The notes under the pieces are model-generated. The model did no database searches. It was not told the origin of the DNA and was given only the letters and a program-made list of their open reading frames with translations. Made by a program: the position numbers and the translations under genes. Shown here piece by piece: positions 34,610-46,975 of a stretch of 64,000 nucleotides of DNA (position 1 is its first letter; the number at the start of each line of letters is the position of its first letter). Source of the stretch: Straminergon stramineum. Lineage: Eukaryota > Streptophyta > Bryopsida > Hypnales > Calliergonaceae. Where the stretch lies: NCBI GenBank assembly GCA_963920665.1, contig OY987266.1, positions 6,143,001 to 6,207,000 of the forward strand, written 5' to 3'.

Positions 34610-36230
34610 TTTTCTTCTCTTTCGCACCTAAGGAGCACCAACACATTTCTTCTTTGTCTTCCTTGTCAAAAGCTCCTCAACGTCACTAGATGTGTGAGGC
34701 ATTGAAGTAGGAATCTTTGATGAAAGCAGAGTCACCTCAAACAATGAAGAAAAGAAGGATGATTGTTTGGAAAGTGAGACAAGGAGGCACGTCTCTAAGA
34801 TGTGTGTGGCTTCCTCCACGCCGAGAATGATGTTGCATAAGGGTCAAAGACATCACCATACCACCAACTAAAACATTCACTAGCAAATATTTGCCCAAGT
34901 CATGGTTGTTACCACTAGATTCAAAGGTGCACACTCTGAATTTGTTGGGGAGTTTCCATTGAGGCATCATTGTGAAATTGTAAGCTTCCAGTCGTAGTCT
35001 TGCATCCAACCCCAAATCCAACAACACTAAACAACATGTATCAACAACATATACAAACAAGAGAAAATTGATCAACAACAAGTTGGCAACTCATAGAATG
35101 CAATGAAACACCATGGATCATCAAAAGAGAGTGAAGACATGGATGTCCTCACAGGCAAGCAGGAAAATGATAAGTTATAAGATGTGAGCCTACAACTCTC
35201 CATAGCCTCCATTTTCGAATTGAATCCTCTCTGGAATTTCACTATCCAAGCCTCCCAACCTCTATTTCCCAATTGCAATGAATACAAACTAAGATGCACC
35301 AACAACAATCTCTAAGATTTTATCAACAACAAGGAATGATGGTGCCTCCAAATTCAGAACATGGCACTCTTACATTCAAAGCAAAGCAAGAGGTAATTAT
35401 AGAAAGTTTGAAATGGCATTAACAATCATGTGAAATCTAAGACAATGTAATAGAATAGTAAATCTACAATTGTGAATCAAAAGAGTACTAAATGCAACAA
35501 AGTACATTGAATACATTGAACTTTCTTTTAAATAGATACTGTGCAAGTAAAGTGAAGGTGGCTAAATATGCAACCATCAAGGAGAAGCAGGAGACATCAA
35601 TGTTGTGAAATGAATGGCCAAGCTACAGATCAACGGCTAAGGACATTTGTTAGCAGACCAAACTCTCACATCATAACAAATGAATGCAAATGAATGGTCA
35701 GATGAATAATGCATATTGCAACTTTTTGTAAGTAAATGTGTAAAACTTTGTTTAAATATGCATTTTTGAAAGAATTCTTATAATGCACATTTAGCACAAG
35801 AAAAAAATTGGTAGAAACTAGGCACGATTTAGCTACTTTAGGGAATGTTGTCCCCATGCAAAAAAGGGAGTGAGGAAGAAAAAATGGACATAATCATCTC
35901 GATGTGTTAATGTTGGATCTTTGACAAAGTTCAATTCAATTGGGAATTACTCTTAACTTTCATCCAAACTAATATGGCCTATGCTGTTGACACAATAGAA
36001 TAAAAGAATTGAAGTAAAAGTAATTTTTTAATTGTTTTAATTCGTAGAAAGTTTAAAATTCAATAATTCTATTGTAAATCGAAACGCCACAAAATAAAGT
36101 TTGTGCACACCTCCTTGTTGAGAGCTTTTTGATTGTACCAAGAATGCGACTAGGGACTTACAATTCCAAATATCTCATTGTAACAAAACAACCTCATTTA
36201 AGGTATAAGACTAGTGTGTCCACTACCATT
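34610..36230. other. Intergenic, possible extra hAT remnants
   Basis: Minus-strand ORFs at 34628-34819 and 34737-35081 might be N-terminal remains of the hAT gene, but I cannot match them. The rest is AT-rich with nothing recognised. Confidence 0.35.
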
Positions 36231-37335
36231 CACTAGAAGAAAACGAGGGGTTCTGTGACTACTATTTGCAACTAGTTTTGTAGTTGCATGAGACATTTGC
36301 AACTAGGTAACAATTTAGAGCCCACAATTACAGTGGACAAATTGTACTAGTTGCAAATCAGTTGTAAAAATTTTCAAGATTATTTCTCATTCGACAACCT
36401 ACTTGGAAGTTTGTCAATGAACTCTTGTAATGTGGTTGGTGATGTGGAAGTCATTTGTGTGTGATTGGTTTGCAACTAATGTGCAACTAGTTTAGGATTG
36501 GTGTGCAACTAGTTTACAATTGGTTTCTAACTGACATGCAGTTAGTTTGCAACTTATTTACAACATGTTTGTAATTCATAGATTTGTAGATTCAAAATTT
36601 CAAATCTATCATTTTTTTAGATTGCCAAATCCAAAAATTTCTTAAACTTTAAATGTTTATAGATTATAGAAATCTACAAATTATGAAAATCCATAAGTTG
36701 TAGAAATCTACAAAGTGTAAAAAATCTACAACATGTAGAAATATTTGAATTTCATAATCAAAATTCATTACTCAAGCATGCTATAACTTACAATTCTTAT
36801 ATGTCTAACCTAATGGTATTCTTGACAATTGATATGGGACAATTAAGAAAAGACTTAATAGTAGTTGCATTTTAGTTGTTTCCTAGTTGCATGCTAGTTG
36901 TATTCTAGTTAAAGTCTAGTCATTTTTAAATCAAACTCTAGTCAAATTGTAGTTGTAGTTTAGTTGCATTGTAGTTTTTTAGTTGCAATGTAGTCACCCT
37001 ACAATTCCTTTCTAGTTGCACTCGAGTTGCACTCAAGTTGCTTTTTAATTGAATTGCTATCAAATTTAGATTATATGCAATTGTAGATAAACACATTGGA
37101 CTCTACAAAATGTAAAAAATTGTCCATGTCGACAATTTCGATGAATATTGGATGTAAAATACCTCACATCAATTCTTTTGTTACATTCATATAACCGTAA
37201 CTACATTTTGCGACTACTTTGCGACTATTTTGCAACTACAATGTAACTATGTCAAAGTTTTTGCAAATACAAAGGATTGTAGTTGCAGGGTAGTTGCATT
37301 TCAGTTGGTTGTAGCAAACATATTTTTTTCTAGTG
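36231..37335. mobile_element. CACTA (En/Spm-like) non-autonomous element, 1.1 kb
   Basis: 1,105 bp with ends CACTAGAAGAAAACG and ATATTTTTTTCTAGTG, flanked by ATT at 36228-36230 and ATT at 37336-37338 (3-bp target duplication). Both sub-terminal regions are crowded with short repeated motifs (TAGTTGCA, GCAACTAGTTT, TTGCAACTA and complements), as in CACTA elements, where such motifs bind the transposase. No transposase ORF; non-autonomous. Confidence 0.85.
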
Positions 37336-37338
37336 ATT

Positions 37339-37829
37339 GCTATAGCCAAAATTTTAAAAGTAAAAGTAATTCAATTTCTAATTCGTAATTTTTTTGAAAT
37401 TCTATAAGTTTCATACCATAAGTCCAAATGCCATGAAACAAAGCTTGTACACCTCTCCTTGATGTGGGCTTTCCAACTTCACCCAAAATGCAATCAAGGG
37501 CACTTAGTCAAGGAAATTTCAACATAACAACCAAATCAAATAGCCTAATTTAACATATAGATAATGAAGCATTGGAACAAAATTTGAGAATAAGTTTTTG
37601 ATTTCATTTGTTTTCTAAACTTATAATTGTTCATGACCAAAAATTATTGCAAGACTACATTAAATTCTAGTTCAAAGAGTCAAAAGGAAAAAAAATAGAA
37701 AATAGAAAATAGATTTGGAAGAGAGTTGTTTAGCATTTGTTTGGCAAGTATCCTTGGTTGACTATCGTTCCTTTATTGTATTGTTATTGTAGTGAATCAG
37801 AAAAAAAAAATCACTTGCATCAATAAAAT
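37339..37829. other. AT-rich intergenic, nothing recognised
   Basis: No gene or repeat seen, apart from resemblance of 37410-37470 to 48150-48215 (both mention CCATGAAACAAAGC / CTATGAAACAAAGC), a dispersed repeat also near 36080. Confidence 0.4.
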
Positions 37830-38794
37830 TTAATCCCTAAAGGACTAAGTATTTGTTCACCATATACAAGAAATCTCGAGTAGGTTCCTATGAAGTCATT
37901 TTGGGTCGGATGTTCATGAAATTTGGATACATTGTGTAAACATGTACCACCTTATTGAAAAAATAATTTTTCTTTCGATTAGGTGTCTGGATCAAAAGTT
38001 ATACTACCCTAAACTTTAGGGGCAACTAGGGCAATTTAAAAATCTTTTGAGATTCTTTTGCAAAAAAGCTCATCAACTTTTGAAATTTGGCATGTATGAA
38101 ACTAATAAAATATGGCATACAATTTAAAAACAAAACAAAAAAACAAGTCCTCATTGAATCACATTCTAAAAGGAGTCAAACTTTGTTAGCTATATTGAAG
38201 CAGTTTCAAGAAAAAAAACATTTTCATCTAACTTCAAGTCCTACTATCTTGCAATTTGTGAATTCAAAAAATTCTTGAATTTTTTTTCACATATTCCAAA
38301 TTTCTGTATCTAACTTTTTTCCATTTGTATTTCAAATAAAAAATTTTGTCATTGCACAAGAAATCATCAAAAAATGACTAGTGTATTGCCAATTCACTTA
38401 ATTAATGTCTTTGCATTGCAAGGTGATTTAGAGTAGCTAGGCTCCATATTTATTTTTAAAATTTTTCATGAGTGAACCTAACATTGTATACTTACAAATG
38501 GTCAAAATACTCATTCCCAAGTAGAGCAAAAAAATTTACAAAAAGGTTTGAAGTTTGTTGACCATATTTTGTAGTAAGGTAAAAAGTTTTTTTTCTCAAC
38601 TCAAATATTATAATCTTTCAATCCACATGGTCAAATGGGATGAAATTTTTTTCACTCTCTAGTAAAATATTGTACTTGAGTTTTGTATGGTTGATGTTTC
38701 AAAAAAAATTCTATTTTCATTTTTGAATAACATAACAAAAATCTGCAGTTTTTGACCATGTCTCTCAAAAAAAACTTGGTTCTTGAGGAGTTAA
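37830..38794. mobile_element. Long TTAA-bounded element, copy 3 (diverged)
   Basis: 965 bp bounded by TTAA at 37830-37833 and 38791-38794. Left end TTAATCCCTAAAGGACTAAG; right end, opposite strand, TTAACTCCTCAAGAACCAAG. The interior differs from copies 1, 2 and 4 but has a similar layout. No transposase ORF. Confidence 0.65.
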
Positions 38795-40772
38795 ACATGA
38801 AGTAACCTTAAAATAAAATAAAATCATATATACATAGATTAATTTCTTTTAATTGTTGAACCTTGTGATATACCACTATCATATTTTTTTTATTTTTTTT
38901 ATAAATGTTGACGTCTTGGATTGCATGATTGTAGTGTTTCAAGGCTAAAGAGACTTGTCCTATGTGTAAAAAGGGTAAAGTGACTTTGATTCCTCATGGT
39001 GTGAAAAGTTTGTACTAGGCAAAGTTAAGGTTTGAAATTCTTTAAAATGAACAATATGTTTGCTACACTAATTTGTTATAATAGTGAGTGTGATATGAAT
39101 TTAGTAAAGTCACACTATTTTAAATTAGTTTCATTTGAAATGTTATAGTACTATGCCAATTTCCATAAAAATATAAATTTTTAGTGATACTAATTTTTGA
39201 GGTGGCACTAATTTTTTCCTCACTAATAGGATAAATTAGTATAGTTGTGTACCAACCTTAAGAGGTAGTTGGAGGGTGTAAGAAATTTCTTAAAGTCATG
39301 CAATTATAATACTATAGCATGAGCCAAAACCTATCAATAGACTCACTACTTTGATGGGATTTATCTTGAAGTCAATTTTTTATAACAACTCAATTCAAAT
39401 GGACAACATTGAGATTCAATCTTGTTCCTGAAGTGCATTTTTTTGTACAAGAAATAATGAAACCATTTATTTCTATAATTTCATTTATATGGAAAACTAT
39501 TTGAATGCATCCTAAATGAGTTGCATGCAAATGATTGAAGCGCATTGTGTACCATAAGTTTCCTACAAATGAAACACCTCATAACTTTCATATTGTTAAT
39601 TAGAATAGAATGCTTCATAAATATAGATAAAATAGATAAAAAGTTTTGTTAGAACAAGTTTTTATATTATGTTAATTCTTAAATTATTGCAATTTCCTTG
39701 AAATGGGGCATGGAGTTTGCCATGTTCCTTACCCAAATTTTGTGTGGTGATAGCATATACAATTGACAAATGAATAGTGTTTTGAGTTTGCAACCTAGAA
39801 GCAGTGCTTGGCAAGCCTTATTCATTATTGAGGTGGATTCAATATGTTGAAATATAGCAAATAAATCCTAAAGTCATTTTTTATTTAAAATTCAATTGAA
39901 ATTGAGTCCAAGGTACTTGGTTTGTTGTTTAAGGGTTAAAATCCCCTATAGAACTATTTGCAAAATCAAATATAGTGAAGAAATTATACTAGGGAAAAAC
40001 AACATTGCAATATTAATACCATTTTGCCATGGTGAACTTGAACAAAAATTGGAGCCATCCCTAAAGTCCCAAGGCCTTATTTCCATCAAAAACCACTCAA
40101 AATTGCCATTCATATTTTATTTAAATGAAAATTTGAGTTTGGAGTTTAAGAATTTAAAAAAAAAAAAAACACTCTCAATTTTCACTCATTAAAAAATTAT
40201 TAAGTATAAACAGGTTCAAGATTAAAGGATAAAATAAACCATTAATAGCTTTAAGATGGAAATGAAACACACTATTCTCAACAACAAGATTGTTCTAATA
40301 AGAGATTTTAACCTTGTGAAACTTTTTTTTTCAAAATTTTTAAGAATTGAATTAAAATTTGAATCCTACAAGTTCTTTTTTAAAAAGATGCTTTAATTTT
40401 TCCCAAAACATGATTGACCATAACTTTCATATTACTAATCCAAATGGAATGAATCATGTAGATAAAATACAATCTATGAGTAATGAATTTTTAAAATTAT
40501 TTTATTTCAAGTTTTATAGGAGGGTATTTGTGCCCACTGAACTATAATTGGGCTTGTTGTGCCAAAACTTTTACTCCCAGGCATTGATTGAAATGAAAAC
40601 AATAGTTCCCAAAAGCTAATGTATTTTTTTATCTTCACAAATAGGTTTGAAAAATTACAAAAAATATATAGACTATAAGAACCTACCCAAAATTCATTTT
40701 GAGGGGATGTTGGGATTTTAGGAATTAAACAAGAATTAACTGGAATATTAAATGAAAAGAACACTTAGGTAG
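38795..40772. other. AT-rich intergenic, nothing recognised
   Basis: The plus-strand 98-codon ORF at 39896-40192 has no recognisable motif and ends in poly-Lys from an A tract; I treat it as chance. Confidence 0.45.
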
Positions 40773-41022
40773 CCAACGGTGCTAGTATGTGAACCCAAGA
40801 ATGCGAGCTTGTGAGCATTGAGCCTACAATATAGGTACCTATAATATAGATACCACGCACTATAGAAGGTGTATGTATCATAAACACCTATAATATGGGT
40901 ATTTGTAATATATATACCCTATAATCATAGACGGTTTTTGTAGTATATACACCTATTACATAAGTGTGTAGTATTCTAGGCTCATGGGCTCACACTCCTA
41001 TGCTCACATAATAGCAACCCTC
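40773..41022. mobile_element. Mutator-like MITE, 250 bp, 9-bp target duplication
   Basis: Begins CCAACGGTGCTAGTATGTGA and ends GCTCACATAATAGCAACCCTC-like sequence (last bases AGCAACCCTC). Flanked by CTTAGGTAG at 40764-40772 and 41023-41031, a perfect 9-bp repeat. Same family as 32396-32540; the middle here is filled with degenerate repeats of CCTATAATAT. Confidence 0.85.
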
Positions 41023-41031
41023 CTTAGGTAG

Positions 41032-44000
41032 CCATGCATATTGGATGCCATTTGAGTGAGCAAGATGTCCAAACCAAATTTCTTGGTAGAGCATATCTTG
41101 TAGTGAAGACAAAGAGGTAGAATCATCTAGGATCAATGCTTTTGTCAAAGGACAAGTGTGTTTACTTAACAAGGGAAAGTTAACAAAATGAAATGCTTGG
41201 TTTGTCTTCCAATATAATTGTGGTTTATCTTTAAAGGACATCTAGGTGTTTGAGAGGGCTTTAATCAATTTGGGGTAGGCAATTGCAAAATTTGCATATA
41301 GATGGCACACAAGTATATCTCTTGAATGCAAGATAATTTTAATAGAATTTGGATAAGTAGTTACAAAATAATGTCCAATCTAGTCGTTTGGCTCTTAACA
41401 TAGGCAAGTTAGGCAACAAAAAGAACTTCTATATTTTAATTCATTTTTCTTTGGATTTTTTCTATGGATTTTCTACTAAGTTATCAAACTGCACAAGTTG
41501 AGTGACTCATACGATTTTGATAGAAAATAATTGAAAGATGAATTAAGCATGTGTATGCAAAGTCAAGTGATTTTTTTTTCCAAAGTGTCAAAATAAATCT
41601 TATAATATAAATATCTAACAAGGGCTTTTGCATGGTATAGTACACTAGTTTTCATGTCACAATGCACTACTTTCATTATTTTTTAGGATTTCAAAATTTC
41701 AAAACATCATCTATTAAATTGTGATTTATGATATATATATTCAAACCATTGAATCAATTACTGAATTTTTTTTTAATAGTTTGAATTATCCTTTTCGAAA
41801 ATTACTAGCTAAATGCATTGTCATTTCCTCAATGCATTCATTGCATTGTGAAATTCATAAAATGGCAAAGAAATGAAGGTTGTGAATGAAATTGTTATCT
41901 CTAAATTTTTCTAGTAGACAAATAGTTACATGAAATGAATACATTTTATATTTATAGATTTTTTTGGCATAATAGTTTTTTGATGATTCAATTATTCATT
42001 ATATCTCTAGGTTAAAAAAATTCTAATGATTTTAGTTTTTGGATTTGTTTTATAGTTCAAAATAGAATTCAAATTAGGATCTTTTAAACTTCAAAGTATT
42101 GTCTGTGTTAAGTCAAAGTATTGCTAAATGAGAGGTTTCAAAATCCTATATCTCTAAGATAATTTATTCTAGTGAATTAAAATTTAAAATTTTATTTATT
42201 TATACATAAGTCTAAACTTGGTGTTCTTAATATTGTAATAATGTAAAGTTTAAATTTGTTTAAATGGTTTAAAAAATAAAAATATTTTCAAAATTTATCA
42301 AAGTACATATTGAATGCGCTTCAGTTTACAAAGACCTTGTTTATCAAGTCAACCTCCTATAATGAATGAAGTGTATCACTTTGAAATTTTAACACAATAT
42401 ATATCCTTCAAAGAGTTAGCTATATAATGTTATAATTGGATTAATAATAATCACACAAATAAATAAGATTTAGTTGACATTGGACACACATTTCACCTCA
42501 CAATTCGACATCAACTTAGTCAAATTAGGCTAGTGACATGACATGCACTTTCCCTATTAATGTCTTCCAAAATAGGTTTTATTTGGTAATTTACAATGCT
42601 TTGCCCTACAAAATGAACTTCCACTTCTTTACGAGTTAACCATGCAACAATGAGCCCATCTCTATGATCATTTATCACAAAATTCTATCCTAGGATGAAT
42701 AAGAATATAGACTTCCTTTCAATAAGAACCTTGAAAGTGATTCATTGAATTGTTTGAATCTTTTTTGGCTTTAGAAGGTTTAGTGGAGATCTATATTCAA
42801 GGAGAACTGCTAGTTAGTTCATTGTTAGCTAGTAGAATTGGAAAAAAAAAATAGTTGTAGATTGAAAACCTTGAAAGAAATCTGGTGAAAAAATCTATAA
42901 AAATCTATATAGAGTAAAAACTAGAAAATAACCTAGGCTCAATATTTGAAAACTTGGAATTTAAAGAAAAATAGGTGATAAAATTTAAAAAAATCCCAAA
43001 CGCAGGTGGAGATGCTAGATTTCTTCTACTTCATGATGATTTCAGCCTTTACACGTTTTTTGTGTCTGGTTGGCTTTGTATTTTGCCCTTGGCAATGAAA
43101 TTTCGTTTCATTTGTTTCATGAAAAAAACCAAAAAAACTTTCGGGTTCTATCCCTGGTGCAGTAACCTGAAGTGTCTCCTTTTGAAATTCTACAAAATAT
43201 CGATGGACAAGAATGGATTTGTGGGAAAGTGAGTGCAACCCTATCCTTCAGCAGTAATGGCAAAGTGGACACTTTCGCCAATTAAATCAATTGCAGCCTC
43301 AAGGAGTCAAGGATGCACTGGACTAAACTTAATAGTCAAGACTCAAGACTGTCCGTTTCATTTGGGTCCAAAAAAATAAAGTAACTGAATAGTCAAAACT
43401 CAATTCAAGAGACTCAAGACCCTCCAGTAGTCCAGTCATGCCACCACTGTAGAACATGACGCAAACTAGTCAGGCATGACTTTTGAACACGCTTGAATGA
43501 TCACTGTCCTCCGGTGCAGTAAAACGTGGGATCAGATAGAAATTGAGCTTGTGATCCCAGATACACCGGAAAGGAAATGGAGGAGTCAGTGCCCTATAGT
43601 ATATTAATCTTTTGGGGAGAAATATCTGATTTTCCAGCTACAGAGCTGGCGACACTTGGAATTTCCATAAACGATACTCGAGTTTCAAATTGCTGGACGG
43701 AACCTCAATGGTGACACATGTTATTTCTGGAACTAGGTTTTATCAGTATTGTTCACATTATAGTAGAACCGCCCATTACCAGCCACTTAAGCATTATATG
43801 CATGATCTGGAGTAGTAGAAGGCATTATTAAATTTTTGCTGTATAGAGAGATAGAAATGATGGGCATTGTCAAATTTTCATAATTTTTTTCCTTAAATTC
43901 AAATGGTTATGAATTTTAGAAGCCTAAAGTTGGCCTGCTCCCATCCCCAATATATAGATTCTTTCATCACTGCTCAACTAAAGACTAATTTGGCTCTAAA

Positions 44001-44386
44001 AACGAAGCACATGTGTCATACCAGAGATGGCTTGAAGATGGTTGGAAACCAAAAAACTAATGGTTAGATATCCGTCATCTCTCTGTTGAATTTCCCATTA
44101 CCTACTTACGACCATGGGTCTTGGCTGGTCATGGGAGGTTCTCCCATATATTGTTGCGATAGAACTTCAATGGTGAAACATGCGTCAAAACTTATTTCAA
44201 ATCACAAGGCTTTAATTTCACGTTGATGGAACGGAACCTCGAGGGTGACACTTGTTATTTCCGTAACAAGGCTTGACTTTCATCATATGATCAATGAAGA
44301 ATATTACAAACCCAAGCTCCTTCGGTAACCAGAATAATGTGTCAGTTACAGCACAGAACAAAAACACAACTACTAGAATGGAGGAG
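41032..44386. other. AT-rich intergenic desert
   Basis: No gene, RNA or clear repeat supported in about 3.3 kb. The 85-codon plus-strand ORF at 42975-43232 has no known motif. Confidence 0.4.
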
Positions 44387-44487
44387 TTTAGGGTTTAGTT
44401 TAGGGTTTAGATTACAGATGATAATAGGGTTTAGATTACAGATGACAATAGGGTTTAGATTACAGATGATAATAGGGTTTAGATTAC
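44387..44487. repeat. Telomere-motif tandem array (24-bp unit)
   Basis: Two TTTAGGG units followed by three to four repeats of a 24-bp unit with core AGGGTTTAGATTACAGATGA. The plant telomere motif TTTAGGG is embedded in each unit. It makes an in-frame repeat in both overlapping ORFs, which I do not consider genes. Confidence 0.85.
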
Positions 44488-45255
44488 CAATCAAATGCAG
44501 TTCGCACTGGCAGTGGGGTACATATTTTGGGAATACAACAGCAAAGAAAGAAATGGGTGCACGGAGGATATAATACATACTCACAAGTATTTTACACACT
44601 TACATACACTACGACCTTTATAAACGAGTAAAGATAGTACATTGGTAGTATGTCTCCCTCCTAACAGGGATACAGTTAGTCCTCGACTCAGAACTGTGCT
44701 TGACATGGCACCGAGATCGAAAAAAATCTTAATTTCTGTTGGGAGTTATTTCTCTCCACAATTCAAGGGCACGGCCACCAAGGAGAGCCAATACCATAGT
44801 GCACAAGCCAATGAAAATTGATCAATATAAGTATATATAAGGTCAAGTGAGGAGAAAAAGAAAAACCACACTAACCTCAATTGACTACCGCAATCATCCT
44901 TAATTCTAGGAAAAATGTTACAAACTTAAAGTTACAACAAGCTATGATATATACGGCAGCCACTTATTTCATGGATTGACTGCTCCATTTTGCTTTAATC
45001 ACTTTCTTTTATTTTGCCTACCCTCTCACGCGCCCAGACGGCTCCTATTCTATGCCTGTGGCCATCCAGCTCTACCATGCATTGGAGGCAGCCCCTGCCC
45101 AAGATCTGAGTCTTTTCAGTTGTACAAGTTTATGGGGGGATAACTGCTGCACTCCCAATGCACAAGACCATGTAAATAACATAGAGGGTGGTGTGGTATT
45201 GAACTAACTATTTACGCACCTACAGTTGTCAGGTGGCTCTCAAAACCCTAACTTA
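44488..45255. other. DUF3455 gene B 3' flank
   Basis: Non-coding, holds the 3' UTR of gene B. Nothing else recognised. Confidence 0.4.
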
Positions 45256-46975
45256 TTACATTCTTCCTACGTACAAGAAACATTGAGCTGTGAAAGGAGA
45301 ACCCCATGTCATGCCGTAGGTTCTGCCAGCAATTCTGGGTGGTAATCCTCCAATTGTACTCCCGATTAGCACGTATGTAATCTTCCCAGCCGGAAATCTG
45401 CCGTTATAACACCAAGGACCGACCATTAACAATTGCACCACAAGTAAACGAATTCATAAACCAGTCCAGAATTGCAAAAAACATAAAACTAGGGCAGCCA
45501 TGTTCAGTGTCTTGGGAGTTGCTCCAACTTGAAGGAAATTTCACTGACAGTGCTAATTGCGATGAAGTAAAATTAAGGACAAGAACGAGAATCAACGTGA
45601 AATTCGCCAAAACATGAGCTGCTCCATGATAAAATGGAGCACAGAAATGTGGGTTTGAGATAAATTCAGTCCATTAATTTTTGCGAAATTCCCATTTGAA
45701 TGGGTTTTTCAGGAGCCGAGACTTACACAGTACCCCCGGAAGAGGTGATTTTCAGTAACTGCCATGGGAACCCATCCGTCGTGATTTGCACAGGCTTGGT
45801 CGCCTTCTGCCCCGCCAGCCAAAACCCGTTGGGATCCTTGAACTGAAAGTAAAGCTTGCTTCCATACTTGTCCACCTCCGTCCCCGTCCCAAACTTCCCT
45901 AACAAGTTACCCCCTGCAACATCCGCAATAGTGGCAAATATGCCTCGGTACAGCCATTGCCCATTCTTTGTGAACTTGTACTGCACTTTCCCTTCCAAGA
46001 ACACCACCTGCATGAACTTGGCCTCCGGTGTCAGAGACTCCGGAATCCCCGTGGGCGGTTGCCGATCTTGGTTGTAGAAGGTGAAGTTCCCTTTGAACGG
46101 GACGCTGCACGTAGCCCCATGGGAAGAGCAAAGCTCACTGCGAGGAGGCAAGCCGCCTTGGGTGCCCGTAAGGGATACGAACGCCACTTGGGAGGCGTCT
46201 CCTGCGTAACGATGCACCTTGATAATCGCTAAATACTCCGAAATCGTTGAAGTGGGAACTTCCACAGATCTCAACGGCGATGCTGCACATGGAAGTGGTA
46301 AGTGTCATGAGCATGTACCGCAAGTAAGAATTCGAAGACGGAGTAGAAAAGAATGGTAACACCCAAGAATTCAAGATTTGGGGACCTTGTTGGGTGGCGA
46401 AGGTGCTCATGGAAATGCTAAAACGAGTATGGGCCGCAAGCAAGAATTCTAAGACAGAGAAGAAAATAATTGTAACACCAAGAATTCAAGATTGTCTACC
46501 TTGGAGACCGCTGATGGCTTGCCCAGATTCGAAGTACGTCCCTTCGCTGTTGATGACATTCCAGTAATACGTCTTCTCCCGCGTCGCCTGGTCGTACACG
46601 GACCGGTACGTTCCAAGCTTGATACCGTGCGGGGTATACACATCGGCGGATGCGCCAGTCTTGCTCCACTCGCCACGCGTACAGACATACTTCTGCAAGC
46701 CATTCTGTGTCGTCCCCGTGAATCCCACACTGCACACAATCCACCACCAACCGTTTCTTGTAAATTATACGAGCGTCACCCGAATTCTCGAAGCTCAGGC
46801 CAGAACACTGGAGCGCGCTTACAGCGTGAGATTCTGAGGCGCAATTCACATACCTATATCCTTTCGGCGGCACAAGAACAACCGCGGAGGCCACCATCCA
46901 TGGCTGAGAGTGAACAAGAAGAAGCACAGTCGCAAACACGCAGAAACTCATCTCGTGTCTCAACATTACGCTCAT
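45256..46975 (-). CDS. Secreted double-domain DUF3455 protein, gene B
   Basis: Paralogue of gene A; function unknown. Minus-strand exons 46975-46854, 46729-46500, 46282-45727 and 45397-45256 (phases 2, 1, 2; introns 124, 217, 329 bp) give 349 residues. Exons 2 and 3 are 230 and 556 bp, exactly as in gene A. Signal peptide about 1-31 with core FCVFATVLLLV; then VLVPPKGYRY. Domain 1 (about 35-190): LQKYVCTRGEWSK, TYYWNVIN, SEYLAIIKVHR, VAFVSLTGTQGGLPPR, FKGNFTFYNQ. Domain 2 (about 193-346): KVQYKFTKNGQWLYRG, PWQLLKITSSGG, YVLIGSTIGGLPPR, SPFTAQCFLYVG. The GGLPPR motif occurs once per domain. ATGs at 46975, 46966 and 46951 are in frame; I took the first. Domain 1 has three Cys, domain 2 one. Appears intact. 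Confidence 0.8.

Noticed and set aside
36231..37335. CRISPR-like short repeats (TAGTTGCA motifs)
   Set aside because: Motifs are irregularly spaced, in both orientations and inside a CACTA element with target duplication; the organism is a plant.
43026..43238. tRNA-like or SINE-like B-box text (GGGTTCTATCCCTGGTGCAG)
   Set aside because: No foldable cloverleaf, A-box or 3' tail could be found.
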